A stretch of DNA of 64,000 nucleotides from positions 26,117,101 to 26,181,100 of the forward strand of contig CM033396.1 of NCBI GenBank assembly GCA_019426215.1, in the 5' to 3' direction. Within the stretch, counting starts at the first letter, position 1, and each line of letters starts with the position of its first letter. This document shows, piece by piece, positions 33,519-45,872 of this stretch. This stretch comes from Buddleja alternifolia (taxonomy: Eukaryota > Streptophyta > Magnoliopsida > Lamiales > Scrophulariaceae). Below the pieces are notes generated by a model. The model made no database searches, was not told the origin of the DNA, and was given only the letters and a program-made list of their open reading frames with translations. The position numbers were made by a program, and so were the translations under genes.

Positions 33519-33924
33519 ATAGGATCATTCCGCAACCTTCCAATCGTAAATACCGTGTAAGTATAAACCCTTCGTTCATGTACCCCAGTCAAGTGAGAGT
33601 CATGGCTATGTCAAACTCATTGGACTTGATCATATGTATTAATTATAATAATACGAGATCATTGAGATCGATTTAGTGCATAGCACAATCGTCTCTTTTT
33701 GCTTTGGCCAAAGACTTTGATCTCTATTTATCTATAATCACATAGGGTAGTTTCTCACTCACTTATGAGAGAACAAATCCCATCTAGACATCAACTAAGA
33801 CTACCATTTGCCCATCAAGCCGCATTTCGAGGTCAACCCCACCAACGGGTAAATTGGGTCTAACTACTCTAATGAAATACTTGACGTCACAAATGCTTCT
33901 TCAACATTAGATGGATTATTAGAT

Positions 33925-34914
33925 GGATTTAGCCAAGGCGAAATTCCCTAACATACGTACTACCCAATCTCTTGGCATAGCAACCCTACCTTAGTTAACG
34001 ATTTCCTATATATCTCTATATGAAAACCCGTCTTAACAAAGATGCATTTAAGGTCTAGGAATTCCCCACGTGAATGGAAAGCCACCTAAAGAAACCGAAT
34101 CTATCTCTAGTCGGTTTAACTATAGGTATTCAATGTTTATATCTTCCCTAGGTTATTATCTCTTGATCTCTAACCTAGGCATTTTATCGAACACTTGGTG
34201 ATCAAACAAGCGAAGCATTGAGCTCAACTATTGAATACATAGCTAAAACCAACATTAATCCAATAAATACCAAAACAACAACAATCAAAATAACATAAAC
34301 GGCCTAGCCACGGCCTTAATCAAATGCGTTTAGCTCATGTTCATGTCACAAATATGGATTTGAATCGTACAAGTCATTGTAAAGAGTTGGACAAGTTTAT
34401 GAAATAAAGATATAACAACTCCCGAATAACCGTGATGAAGTGGATCCCTCGATGAAATCTCCGTCGTCTTGCGAATCCGGGCTTTCAAAGAGACGTTGTG
34501 GCCTCTATCTTCTCTCCAAGGTGTTTCTCTCCTATTTTTCTTGTTTGGCAGCTCTCAAGTGTATCCCTTGTGTTTTAACCGAAATGGTCTATTTCTGCCG
34601 CCTCGAACGCCGCGGCGTTCGCATTCTGCCTCACCATCGCCGCGGTGTTGGATGGTGATCGCCACGGCATTCACTTCTGCAGCTCATCACCGCGGCATTT
34701 GTGGTTGAACGTCGCAGCGTTGCCCTGTTTTTCTCCAAAAGTGCTTCGTTGTGCCTTCGTTTCTCGCTCTGTGCCCCGACTGTTAACCTAATCTAACAAG
34801 GCAAAGAAAACGGGGTTCAAAGCATCATATGTGATCAAATTATCAACGAAACAATCAAAACCAAGTCAATAAACGGGGGAAAACTAGTGTAAAAATAACA
34901 TATATCAATGTTTT
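33925..34914. other. Approximately 1-kb insertion of unknown type inside the solo LTR
   Basis: Alignment to the related solo LTR at 26395-28001 breaks near 33925 and resumes near 34914, so this block is extra. It contains gypsy-LTR-like AT-rich text, then a GC-rich part (34580-34720) with repeated CGCCGCGGC/GCATT motifs. No clean TG..CA ends or target duplication were found, and there is no convincing protein. Confidence 0.45.
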
Positions 34915-35327
34915 AGGTCAAAGGTTCACTTACACCTATTACGCATATTCAGTTTTGTCATTGACAGTCACAGAGTCAAAACCCATATGACAGAACTGAT
35001 GCGAGTCGTGTTCGAGCATATCAGTTCCATTGATGTGCCTACAATCTTAATCTCCTACATCCCATGGTACCAGATAGGCACTCCCATGTTAGAGATAAGA
35101 TTGTACATGTGTACTAAGTCTTTATTTATCCATTAAAGACTTCATTTTACTTGCGAACTTGTTTTTCTGAAAACACGAACAAAAGTGTTTTACACTACTT
35201 ATAGATGCAGATAAGATTTAAGTGAAAACTAAATAATGCTTTTATTAATAATATGAAGATAAGTTAATTACAAGATAGATGTCGTATCATTTTATCCTCT
35301 ATGGCATCTTAGGGCATAGTCCTAACA

Positions 35328-35639
35328 ATTGAAAGAAGACTGGCTCTTGAGCTTTAAATGAACATGTGGCGCATTAGGGCTGAGTTCTAAGAATAAGACT
35401 TGGTGTAATTGGGCTACATGATGCTAAATGGATTATATTTCTACACTTACTTGGAAAAAACAAAAACAAAAACTAATATAAATAAATAAATACCTATATT
35501 TTTATAATTTATTAGACGTGTGCAAACCGTGTCATGTCCTAAATTTTTTAAAATAATCGTGTCCCTATGTCCGTGCAACATAGCTGGTAGTTATTGGATG
35601 CCATCTCATCCATGAGCACAAGTGCATCATCGGATTCTT
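35328..35639. other. Non-coding flank between LTRs
   Basis: Short AT-rich sequence with a CGTGTCATGTCC..CGTGTCCC motif (35525-35570), typical of dispersed plant repeats. No gene. Confidence 0.45.
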
Positions 35640-36183
35640 TCTCATGAAACTACCTCCTGCATCTTATAGAAGGTTTGTACAAACATCCATCTTGGAATAC
35701 CGTGATCGGGGCATTTTCTTAGCAGCTCCTCATATCTTTCCCATGCTAGATAAAGTGTCTCCCCATCTTTCTGCATGAATCCTCTGATTGCATTCCTCAA
35801 CTGAGCTGCCTTTGCAGGTGGAAAAGATTTGGCGAGAAATAGAGTCGACAAATCTGCCCAATTAGTGAACTCATTTGCCTGTTGGTTTTTCAACCACTCC
35901 TTAGCTCTTTGGACATAGACAAGGGGAATAGTCGTAGTCGTATGGCGTCCTCAGTGACTCCGTTCTTCTTAAATGTACTGCATATCTCCAAGAAATTCCC
36001 CAGATGGAACTGAGGATCTTCCCTCTCAATGTCTCCTCCAAAAGCATTATTCTGTAGCATCTGAATGATGGTTGACTTCAACTCAAAACTATTTGTCTGA
36101 ACATTAGGCACATCTATACTCAAAGTAAAATTTTGATATGTCGGCGTAGCATAATCTCTGAGAGTTCTCTGTTCCTTAGCCAT
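35640..36183 (-). pseudogene. Ty3-gypsy (Athila-like) gag fragment, frameshifted and truncated
   Basis: From ATG 36183 the minus-strand reading contains an Athila-type gag N-terminus (..DPQFHLGNFLEICSTFKKNGV..), then after a one-base shift near 35895 the retrotransposon gag core (..RNAIRGFMQKDGETLYLAWERYEELLRKCP, written here in two known family blocks RGFMQKDGETLYLAWERYEE and LLRKCPDHGIPRW). It stops at 35642. Protease, RT and integrase are absent, so the element is truncated. It is 135 bp downstream of the LTR and primer site at 36302-36321, in the correct order for a gypsy element. Confidence 0.82.
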
Positions 36184-36301
36184 TCTGAAATAAGAATCTC
36201 GAGAAGGTTCAAATAGATAAAAATCAAAATAAAAAAAGAAACAAAAATTGTCTAAACTAATAAGAATCAACTTGTTATTGATATTGACTATTTGTTCCCT
36301 T

Positions 36302-36318
36302 CCTCGGCAACAGCGCCA
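36302..36318 (-). other. Primer-binding site of the gypsy element (Asp-tRNA type)
   Basis: On the minus strand TGGCGCTGTTGCCGAGGA follows the LTR after 2 bases. The usual Athila-type site, complementary to tRNA-Asp, is TGGCGCCGTTGCCGGGGA, so two positions differ. Confidence 0.75.
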
Positions 36319-36320
36319 AT

Positions 36321-38978
36321 TGTTAACAGTCTGTAACAACACGGAATCGAATAAATAATATGGGGTAAGTAAGTATCATCTCCACAAGGAAGGTTGTCAA
36401 GTACCAAACTATATAAGTTTATCTTATTATCTAGACTATCGATTATAAGAGATGAAATTTTTAACTAAGAAAAGCATAAATAAAACTAATTAAAATAGAA
36501 TTAACTAAAACGATAAATCAACTAACAAAAAGTCTAGGGATTAAGATCTCATCAAGATATTTCTATGGTTTATTGACTTTCAATCGGTTGTCATTATTGC
36601 CTAAGTTAAATATCAAATTTTTCTTAATTACATGAATACTCACCCGAGATATTCATGAGCACCCAACTAAATTAATTCTCGTCACTCCCATGATTAACAA
36701 CGAATCTAGATGAATCCATTAATTTTTATAAAAAAAATTAATTAGCCTCATGCAAAATTACTAATATCCTTATTAATCAATTTTAACATGTCTACCATAT
36801 TTGAACTAATAATTTAATTCATCTCCAAGTACTTCTTAAATGAACTTAAAATCGTGTAATTAGTGATCAAGCAATTACAAGCATTAAACACTCAATGATA
36901 GATTAAACAAGCAAAAATAAAGTCAAATAATATCAACAATCCATATACGTACACAAGATTACATCTTAAACCCTAGGAAATAAATTAACCAAGCATATTT
37001 AATGAAGGTGAAAAAATAAAGGGTTTTTAACAAAACTACCCCCTTGTGTAGTTCGAAAATGCTAAAAAAAAAACTGTGTTAAATCAATATGCAAATCACC
37101 CTCTATATTTGATTAAACCCTGCATAAAAACCTCTCTCCGCCAATATTTAATTGAGTTTGGTATACACAAGCCAATAATGAGAATGGGATAGTTTTTTGT
37201 GCGAAATATGTATGTCAAAAGACCATTTTATCCCTCCAATTTAAGTAATAAAATAAATTCATAATTTGATATGGGTAGGATATAGTATCCGGCTAGGATA
37301 TAAAATTTTTTGGGTAGGATAACTGGATATGGGTGACCTTAAACCAATATCTTTTTTTTTTTCTTTTTTTTTCTTTCTTTTCCTTTTCTTTTCCTTTTTC
37401 CCTTTTTTCTTTTCTTTTTCCTTCTTTAACCCATCGTCTTCTTCCCCAAAGGCCAAAGCAGAACTAGACCCCCCTCCCTCACCCCCACGTCTCACCTTTG
37501 CCCCGCTGACGTCGTGGCACACCACCTTCACAAAAACCAGATCTGCCTCCATGCCCAAACCACCGTTAAACCACACTTTAGCCCATCGTCTTCTTCCCCA
37601 AAGGCCAAAGCAGAACCAGACCCTCCCTCCCTCACACCCATGCCTCACCCTTACCCCGCTGACGCCGTGGCACACCACCTTCACAAAAACCAGATCTGCC
37701 TCCATGCCTAATCTACCGTTAAACCCGCTACCCGCACCTCGCACCTGCCCCCTTGGAACACGACCCTCAAATCGACTACCCTACCATCGCCACCATGAAA
37801 CACCACCACTACAAATCCAACCATGCCCAGCGAGTCAACCCCACGAACCACCAGATCCGTTTCATTTTCTTCTTCCTTTTTTCTTATTTTCTATGAGTTT
37901 TTTAATATTTTAAATAGATAAATGTTTTCTGTGTTTTTGTATTGTTGTTGAAAAAATATGAACCGTTAAATTTGATAATTGATGATTTGGATAAGTGAAA
38001 AAAAACATGGTCCATTGATCTCAAATAAATGAGTTGATATTTCTGAAAATTTAGATCCATTTTGGTGCATTGATTTGTGTTTGGATTAGATCAAGATCCA
38101 ACGATCAGAATATTATATTATAAAAATTATTTTCAGTCATATGGAAGGGTATAAAGGGAATTTTGGGCCAAAAATTAACGCCGTTAAGTCTAACTAACGG
38201 AAATGGCAAGTCAGCTGACCAAAACTTAACACAGATTTTCTTTTTGCATATTGATTTAACAGAGGGGTTTTTAGCGTTTTCGAACTAACACAAAGGGGTA
38301 TTTTGTTAAAAACCCAAAAATAAATTGCATAAATTCAAGAAATTTCATGTTCAGCAATAGAGAGTTCAAGGATACAACTTATAGAAGAAGGGGATCACGA
38401 AAATCTTAGAAGAAATCCTTTTGACGGGTGAGAATTCAAGATTTCTCTCTCATATCTTCAATGGAAATCCTTCTTTTCCTCTCCAAGACTTTTTTCTCTC
38501 CAATATTGTGTTCTCTCTTTCTCACTTGTGATGTCTGCGGATTTTTCTCTCTTTTTTCTACCTTATAAGGGATTTCTAATTACCAATAAACCCAACTAAA
38601 AGACTAAAAATCGAGCCCATTAAAAAAAAATAGAAATTTGCTTGCACAGTAGTGCCAAATCTGTGCACAGTTTTGGCACCACTATGACAAAATTTCTATC
38701 CGAATTTTTTCTCCACAATTTCTTGAATCGAAATCTTTTCGTTTGGACTCTCTCTTGATCTGCTTTATGTCTTTTAGTTGACCTTCTTTGCGCTATTCAA
38801 TAGTCCCGTTTTTATTGGTCAAAATTATCATTCTTTGACTACAAAAGCATCGAAACAAGTTAGAATCAAGAATATGCAAATAATGATAAAAACAATTAAA
38901 AAGATCAACTCAAGGTACAAATTAAAGACAAATATAAGACAAAACATAGTGAAAATATGTCAATTTTAAGACCTAACA
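36321..38978 (-). mobile_element. 5' LTR of a gypsy element, split by a MULE
   Basis: The ends are TGTTA..TAACA (36321 and 38978). The LTR is directly followed on the minus strand by the primer-binding site and the gag fragment, which fixes its orientation. Its size without the MULE and 9-bp duplication is about 1.35 kb. No partner 3' LTR is in the window. Its outer end is only about 10 bp from the start of the PDHB duplication unit. Confidence 0.8.
37021..38315. mobile_element. Non-autonomous MULE (1295 bp) with a GC-rich captured-type interior
   Basis: Terminal inverted repeats of about 48 bp (GGGTTTTTAACAAAACTACC at 37021; inverted GGGTTTTTAACAAAATACCC ending at 38315) and a perfect 9-bp target duplication AAAAATAAA (37012-37020, 38316-38324) identify a Mutator-like element. 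There is no transposase. The interior 37430-37860 is GC-rich, unlike its surroundings, and contains a 152-bp tandem duplication (37431 and 37583). This looks like host sequence picked up by a Pack-MULE. Long readings on both strands are low-complexity and I do not call them genes. Confidence 0.88.
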
Positions 38979-38987
38979 GTAGATATA

Positions 38988-39993
38988 AATTCTAGTCCAA
39001 CTCTTTTTTTTTTACAAGGTGGAATAGTTCACGATATCATGTGCTGCAAGGTTGTAGACAAGAGTAAAAGTTCTACAAGTTGTAAAATTAAGAAATCTAG
39101 TAGCACACCATACTGCAAGAAGTGAATTTTATAGTAGGGAAAACTTTAATGATGTACCAGTATGAGCACTAGAAGTACTTGTATACAACTTATAAGTGAC
39201 TTGATTTATAACAATAATTTCTTTCTCAAGAAAAAGAAATCTTGTGGTCCCTTCACTTATTGACTTTAATTTCTTCTTCTTTCTTTTTTTTTTTTTAACA
39301 ATGAAAGATATCATTAAAACTAAACAACAGAAAAAAGTAATTTAATTTCCTTTTAGGAACACCAAATAAGAAGTTGTTTCTAAACGTAAGATTTTATTTT
39401 TCTTTCAAAAATATTTTCTTAGAATGGAACACCAAATATTTTCTTTTGAAATAAAGGGGGCCGTCGTACGAAGAAAGTGAGTTCAACTTTAACTCTATTA
39501 CTAATTCTCTGTCTACATCACAAACATTAACCATAACCAAAAACAGACAAATAACAAACCCAAAAATAATATATATATATATATAGTATCTCTGTCTATT
39601 CATATTCCATATTATTTCTCCCCCATCGAATTTCTGCTCAACAAACACAAACCCACCCAGGTTAATTTTCGCTCTAACTTTTATTTTTTTTTAATTTTTT
39701 TTTCAGTTTCGTTTTCTTATATCCATTGATCTTTTTGGATTATCACCTTGTATACGCACATTCGTTTCTGTATGTAAATATTGTATCTAGTTGGTTAGGT
39801 GTCTATCTTTGTGTGTTGGTAGGTGAGTATTCAATTTATAGTATATGGGTGTTGTGATGTATGATTTGTTGTGAAAATGGAAATATGATCTGCTTGTTTA
39901 GGACCACATATCGTTGATGTTTTCTCTTGTATATGATTTATTGTGTGATTTGATTTTGGTTTCAATCAGGGTGTTTAGAGAGAGGAAGATAAT
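38988..39993 (+). promoter_or_regulatory. Promoter and 5' leader of PDHB copy 1
   Basis: A TATA-type run lies at 39569-39586, about 410 bp before the start codon. ACCCAG|GTTAAT at 39660/39661 and TTCAATCAG| at 39969 are good splice signals for a 309-bp intron in the 5' untranslated leader. Copy 2 has the same arrangement. The GAAAGTGAG..TAACTCTATTACTAATTCTC block upstream of TATA is conserved in both copies. Confidence 0.55.
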
Positions 39994-42900
39994 ATGTTGG
40001 GAAATCTAAGGCGAAAGTTGATCTGCAATGGCAATTCTGCTGCTCCGGTATAATTGCTATTTTTACAATTTTTGTTAATTCATTAATCATTTGATGTTCA
40101 CTTTTCTTAATCACAGAAACAAATTTATTTGTTTTTTGTTTTTTTTTTTCTTGAAAAGAGTTTGGAGCAAGGAATTCGAATGATTGCATCCCACCGGGCT
40201 TTTTCTTCATCAGCTAAGGAGGTAATAAGGATCTCCATATAGTCTTCAGATGTGATATTTCCAGTGGGTTGAGGGATTGCTTGTACTTACACACATTAAT
40301 ATGTATTAGTTATGTTGAATGATGTTATTATTGCTATTCGGACAGATGACGGTGCGTGATGCTCTAAATTCAGCTCTTGATGAAGAGATGTCTGCTGATC
40401 CTAAAGTCTTTTTAATGGGTGAAGAGGTATAATTGAAATTATATTAGGTTTATGAGAAGAAAAGACTATTCTCTATTTTGTTCGATTGATTCTTTATGGG
40501 TTTATTGATACTTTGTTGACTTATTTAGTATTGTTACACAGGTTGGTGAATATCAAGGTGCATATAAGGTGAGTGTTGTTCGATTAAGGCCCACGGTAAA
40601 TGAAGATTTCTCTGAATCATTGACTAGTTTCGATTTACTATATTGTGTATTAGATCTCCAAAGGGCTTCTGGATAAGTATGGTCCTGAGAGAGTGGTTGA
40701 CACACCAATTACCGAGGTTGGCTTTTGTCATGTACAGATAAATTGTTTGAATTGTGTTAAGTGGAAGACTTCATTCTCAACCATGTTATTCTGCCACAGG
40801 CTGGATTTGCTGGAATTGGCGTTGGTGCAGCATATTATGGTCTAAGGCCTGTCATTGAGTTTATGACTTTTAACTTCTCAATGCAGGTTAGAAATCTCCC
40901 CTCTTCAGAATGTTTTGGCTCCATAGAATTTGTATATTAGAATGTCCTTTCATATTGCATCAATTTCTCTAAGTTCCATATTTGTAGCTGCTATTCCTTG
41001 CTGCCAATGTAAACCTGCATTATTTCTTCTGCTGTGGATCCTGGATATCTTTAGGACTGATGCTCTGCTTGTGCGTTTTGACTTCCATATTTTATTTTAT
41101 TTTATTTTATTTTTTTGAGTAGCAAAAAAGAACTTCATTTTAAAAACCATGTAGTAAGGCAGTTCGACTACCATTTTTCATCATACCAGTTCTAAGCTAC
41201 AGCATTATTTTGTATAAAAACGGTCAATGATCAGGTAAGCATAAATGAAGAAATTTTGTCTAAACTCTGTTCTGTTAATTTGTAGTTATTTGGTTTCTTA
41301 CCAGTGAATCACATCAAACTTACAAACATTGAATTGAACCTACTTTGGAAAGAATTACTTCAAATGCTTAACTTTTCTGAAAAACTGTGATATTGAGAAA
41401 TGATTTTGGCCAATTTGAGAACCATTTATAGACCATGTTGTGTAATTGAACCTGGGCTCTTATGATATATTGTTGAATTGTTTTTTTTTATAAATGTTAG
41501 CTTCCATTTCAGACGAGAGAGAGAGAGTTATGGTTTGATGAGCTTTGATTATTCCAATTTGTCACCAAGGATAGCAATATGTTTAACATGAATCTCCCTG
41601 GAACCAATACCTTAATGCAATAGTTTTATAAGCATAATTTAATACAATTAAATGAGTCAAGGTAATATTATGGAGGCAACTGATATGTCATTGTTGCAGG
41701 CCATTGATCACATCATTAATTCTGCTGCAAAATCGAATTATATGTCTGCTGGTCAGATATCAGTGCCTATTGTTTTCAGAGGTCCAAATGGTGCTGCTGC
41801 TGGTGTTGGTGCTCAACATTCGCAGGTATGCGTATGTACTTATGTTCATTGGGAATCTAAAACTGCCCTAAGTTATTTGTTGATATCTTATAAGTTGAAA
41901 ATTTAAGCTAACTGAGGGTATCTCATGGAGGTCATAAATCTTGCTGGAAAATGGTATTGTACACAAACTCACAGAATTGATCATGTCTTGAATCCATTCG
42001 TGAAATCTTATCTGAAACATAGGATATGACTGAATTCAAAGTTCTTTTTCTTTCCTTTTAATTCTTTCATAGTTGAAAGTATTGAATTGCGAGGAAGAAA
42101 GCATAAGCACCACATAACTGTGGATATGTGAAATTGATATAATTTACCTTTCATTTTGGTTCACTCTTTCTACTATATAAAAATCTTTTTTCTAAAATTT
42201 GGCTTCATTTTTTAACTTAGAGAAAATGGAAATGTAAATATGTTTGAAACTCTAGATTCTACATAATAATTTATTTTTTAACAAAGTGAATTCTTAATAG
42301 CCACATGATTAACTTGTGAAACAGAGGACGTCGTTGTGGTTTTCATTGTCCTATTGGAAACCTTTAACTGGCTTTCGAATTCCAACGTTTTAAACTTAAA
42401 CATTTATACTGAATTATGAGACTGAATATTTGATCCCCATATCATTAATAAAATTACAGTGTATAATTGGCTCTTCGATGCAAGACTATATTCGTAACGT
42501 ATAGGTAAGGATTTTTGAGAAATAAAAACAGAAATCTAGACATCCATGGATGGATTGACTTTTTCTCTTCCATTTTCTTGATTCCATAATTTTCCAATGA
42601 AGAGGCACCTATAGAGGAGTTAAAGAATTCCATTTGTAGTTTCAGGTTATGTATCACTACCTAATGCAACTTGAACTAGCAAATAAAAAGTAAATGATAG
42701 ATACTTCCCTTTTGAAAAGGAGGTACTTGCTACTTTGGAACTTTCAAATGTCGAAAGTAGACAAACATTTATTTGGTCAAATTCATGTAACGCTTTTCCC
42801 TCATCAACAATGACTGAGGCACACTTTTTCCCGACTTCATTATTTCTTCAGCACAAAACTATGATGGGTAGATGACTGCACAACTTCCAGTTTAATGATT

Positions 42901-45872
42901 CACCTTAACTCTATCAGAAAGAATATGTTGAAACTTTGATTCACTCGTGCGATCTGCTAACAGACCACATTTTTTTCGTGAAAAAGGCTCGATCAGAAGT
43001 CACTTTGTGACAATGGGCATATTCAAGTGAGCTATTTGACCTCCAAGGCTGATCCCTTCTCTGCCTCAATTGCGATCTTGTCCAAGAGTTTGCTTGTGTT
43101 AGCTCTCTCGTTTTGTTTACAATTTTGTGGAGCACATTTAAACTAAGAACACCATCCATATCGATATCTTAGATAAAATAGATGTAAAACTTGCTATAGC
43201 TCAGTAGTCTACAAGTCTCCAAATCTCAGATATGAGTTGAATGCATTATCATAACATGGTTGGGTATATGTTCAATATGAGTTTCAAAATATTCTTATCC
43301 TACTTCTTGTCAATTGGCTATGCTGCTCGAACATAAATTTGCCGAGAAATTGTTTTTATGTAACATAATATGGTTATTTGATCAGGTTCACCATATATTT
43401 GTCTCCAATTTGGGAAGGGGAGGGTATATAAGAAAGACCTTTTTGGTCGGAAATTTTGGATTTCTTTTGAACTTTTTTTGATGTGCTATCCACTAATAAT
43501 GAAAATTATGATTAGAGTAAACAATTAGTTGTTGAATAGCCTTCTGATGACATTCCCTGTTGCGGAGAAGTAAGTTGACAAAATATAGTCTGTTGCAGTG
43601 CTATGCAGCTTGGTACGGTGCTTGCCCAGGATTAAAGGTACTAGCTCCATATTCTTCAGAAGATGCTCGTGGCCTGCTTAAAGCTGCTATAAGAGATCCA
43701 GATCCTGTTGTATTCCTTGAAAATGAATTGCTGTAAGTAGTAGCTATACTTTGATACTTGTGATTTTGGTATCAAACTGAGTTAAAGTTTTTATTTTCCT
43801 TGCGGGACTAATTCTTGTGCAGATATGGTGAATCATTCCCTATTTCAGCTGAAGCTCTTGACTCCAGTTTCTGTCTTCCTATTGGGAAAGCTAAGGTATC
43901 CGTCTAGGGTATGTTGTACTCTCTGTTGGCATCTAAATGTTTACTAATTTCTTATTCGTCGTTTTATTGCAGATAGAACGCATTGGAAAGGATGTGACTA
44001 TAACTGCTTTCTCAAAGATGGTTGGCTATGCTCTTCAGGTCTGCTGTTCTATTTATGAATCAATTGAGATTGATTATTGATTTTTATGATGTGACTTTCT
44101 CTGGACTGAACTTTAGATTGTTTTCTGTAAGACCTTTGAAAATAAATTGTGTAAGCACAGAGGCAAGATGAGCTATCCGTAGGACAATGTTACAGTGAAT
44201 TTGTCAGAATAAGCGTCTATAACGCAGAGAAGATGGAAACTGCAATAGGATAACCAATGAAACTAGTCTTAATTAAATTTCTAAAGAACATTCTTATCTT
44301 TTAATTTGCAGTTCTTATTTACCTGGTTAAGTGCTTTAGAGGCGTTGCATCATGGCTTTCATTTGTTAACTGCGGATTTTCATTCGTTTTCTAGTTTCTT
44401 CTGAAATGTAAATTGCTAGGCAGGTTAATCTTGTCAGTTCATGACTCCACATGGCTGAAGTGGTAGTCCTGCTCCCAATGTCTGCAAATTTTTTCACTAT
44501 CACATTTTATGTCAAATTTGTAAATTCTCAAGCAAAATACAGCTTTCTTTCTAACAGTTAGCTCTTGTAACCAAAATTTGAATGTTTTCCGTGGTAATTT
44601 TCAAACTTCTATGTCAACGAAACCCATAATTTTTTGTCAATTGAACACATTTTGGATGCTTTATATGGTGGGATATGAATCTTGGCCCAACGAAGTCCCC
44701 ATACTTACTGGAATCAGCTAAATGATATAACCAAATTAAAATTTTCAAATTTGCAATCTTGATCCGTTCTTGTTTTAATCTCAAACTGACTTTAATCAAA
44801 TATCCATAGGCTGCTGATATTCTCGCAAAAGATGGAATCAGCGCGGAGGTAACGCAAAATATTCACTTTCACACATTATCAATCAGAGAGTAAAAAATTG
44901 TTCTTTGAATCTCAGTATAAAGGGCCCCTTTGTTTATGCAGGTGATAAATCTTAGGTCAATCCGCCCACTTGATAGATCCACAATAAATGCTTCTGTTAG
45001 GAAAACCAATAGGCTCGTAACTCTTGAAGAAGGTTTCCCTCAACATGGCGTTGGCGCTGAGATCTGGTCATTTTTACTCTCTCTCATATTATGTCTAACT
45101 TTTTTTTTTTTTTTGATGGTATATGCTTATTTTATGATTATTTTTGGGTTTACAGTGCAACTGTACTTGAAGATAGTTTTGAGTATCTTGATGCACCTGT
45201 TGAGAGGATTGCTGGGGCTGATGTTCCCATGCCCTATGCTGCAAATCTCGAGAGAATGGCTGTCCCACAGGTTTGTTCTTTCTTTCTTCTTGTCCTTGAG
45301 TTTATTAGTTTTCCATTTAAGGGTGTTCAATGATTATAAAAAGCTATTGTTCCCTTCAACTAGGGCATGCAATGAAAATGCTATAAAGATATGCTTCGTC
45401 CCCCCAAATTATTTGAGTTAAAGACAATAATTTGATTTTTGGACACACTTCGTCACCAAGTAATTTTGAGTCCATTGTCAATGCTCCTATATTTAAATAA
45501 GATGCTGGTATTAAGATCATGAAAGGAGCTATAGAACCTGTTTATCCAGCGTGTAGCATTCTATGTATGTTATTTTCCTTTTCTCTGCATTCTCTCTGAC
45601 ATCATATGTTAATCGTCATCAATCACGTCTTTCCACCTTCATGATCAATAGCAGGTCGCACTCAGAAAAAAAAAATACATAAATGTCCATTATCCTGGAT
45701 TTATTGATTCGTTTGATATTTTATTAATCATTCTTCTGATTCCAAAAGTTTTTATGTTTGAACGTATTACAGTTCATTTATCTATCTTTGATCTGTTTGT
45801 CAGGTTGATGACATTGTTCGGGCAGCAAAGAGGACCTGTCACCGAACAAGTGCATTGGCTGCAACGGCTTAG
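39994..45872 (+). CDS. PDHB: Pyruvate dehydrogenase E1 component subunit beta, mitochondrial (copy 1)
   Basis: Fourteen coding exons join in frame to 373 residues: 39994-40047, 40159-40221, 40346-40426, 40542-40568, 40654-40716, 40800-40886, 41700-41825, 43599-43732, 43823-43895, 43973-44038, 44810-44848, 44942-45066, 45156-45270, 45804-45872. All introns are GT..AG. Residues 1-39 are an Arg/Ser-rich mitochondrial presequence. Residues 40 to about 215 are the transketolase-like pyrimidine-binding domain, with [12 protein letters not shown], whose second Glu (residue 66) is the thiamine-diphosphate-activating acid in this family, and [17 protein letters not shown]. The C-terminal domain has [10 protein letters not shown] and [13 protein letters not shown] motifs. 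The product pairs with E1-alpha to decarboxylate pyruvate in the matrix pyruvate dehydrogenase complex. Length agrees with plant orthologues. It looks intact. Confidence 0.96.

Larger units (their letters stand above)
28369..35327 (-). mobile_element. Solo LTR split by a copia element and by a second insertion
   Basis: It begins TGTTGGGTTT at 28369 and ends CCTAACA at 35327. The flanks are ATTGG (28364-28368) and ATTGA (35328-35332), a 5-bp duplication with one mismatch. Removing the copia element (29281-33518 plus its 5-bp duplication) and the block 33925-34914 leaves about 1.7 kb that aligns with the reverse complement of the 26395-28001 LTR over its whole length. No internal region is present, so it is a solo LTR, older than its insertions. 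Confidence 0.75.

Noticed and set aside
37329..37913. 194-codon open reading inside the MULE
   Set aside because: Polyphenylalanine from a CT-rich tract and a tandem duplication read as protein; no domain and no splice evidence.
40930..41118. Short frames within PDHB introns, duplicated at 60841-61038
   Set aside because: They are conserved only because the introns are duplicated; they lie in intron 6 and have no coding features.
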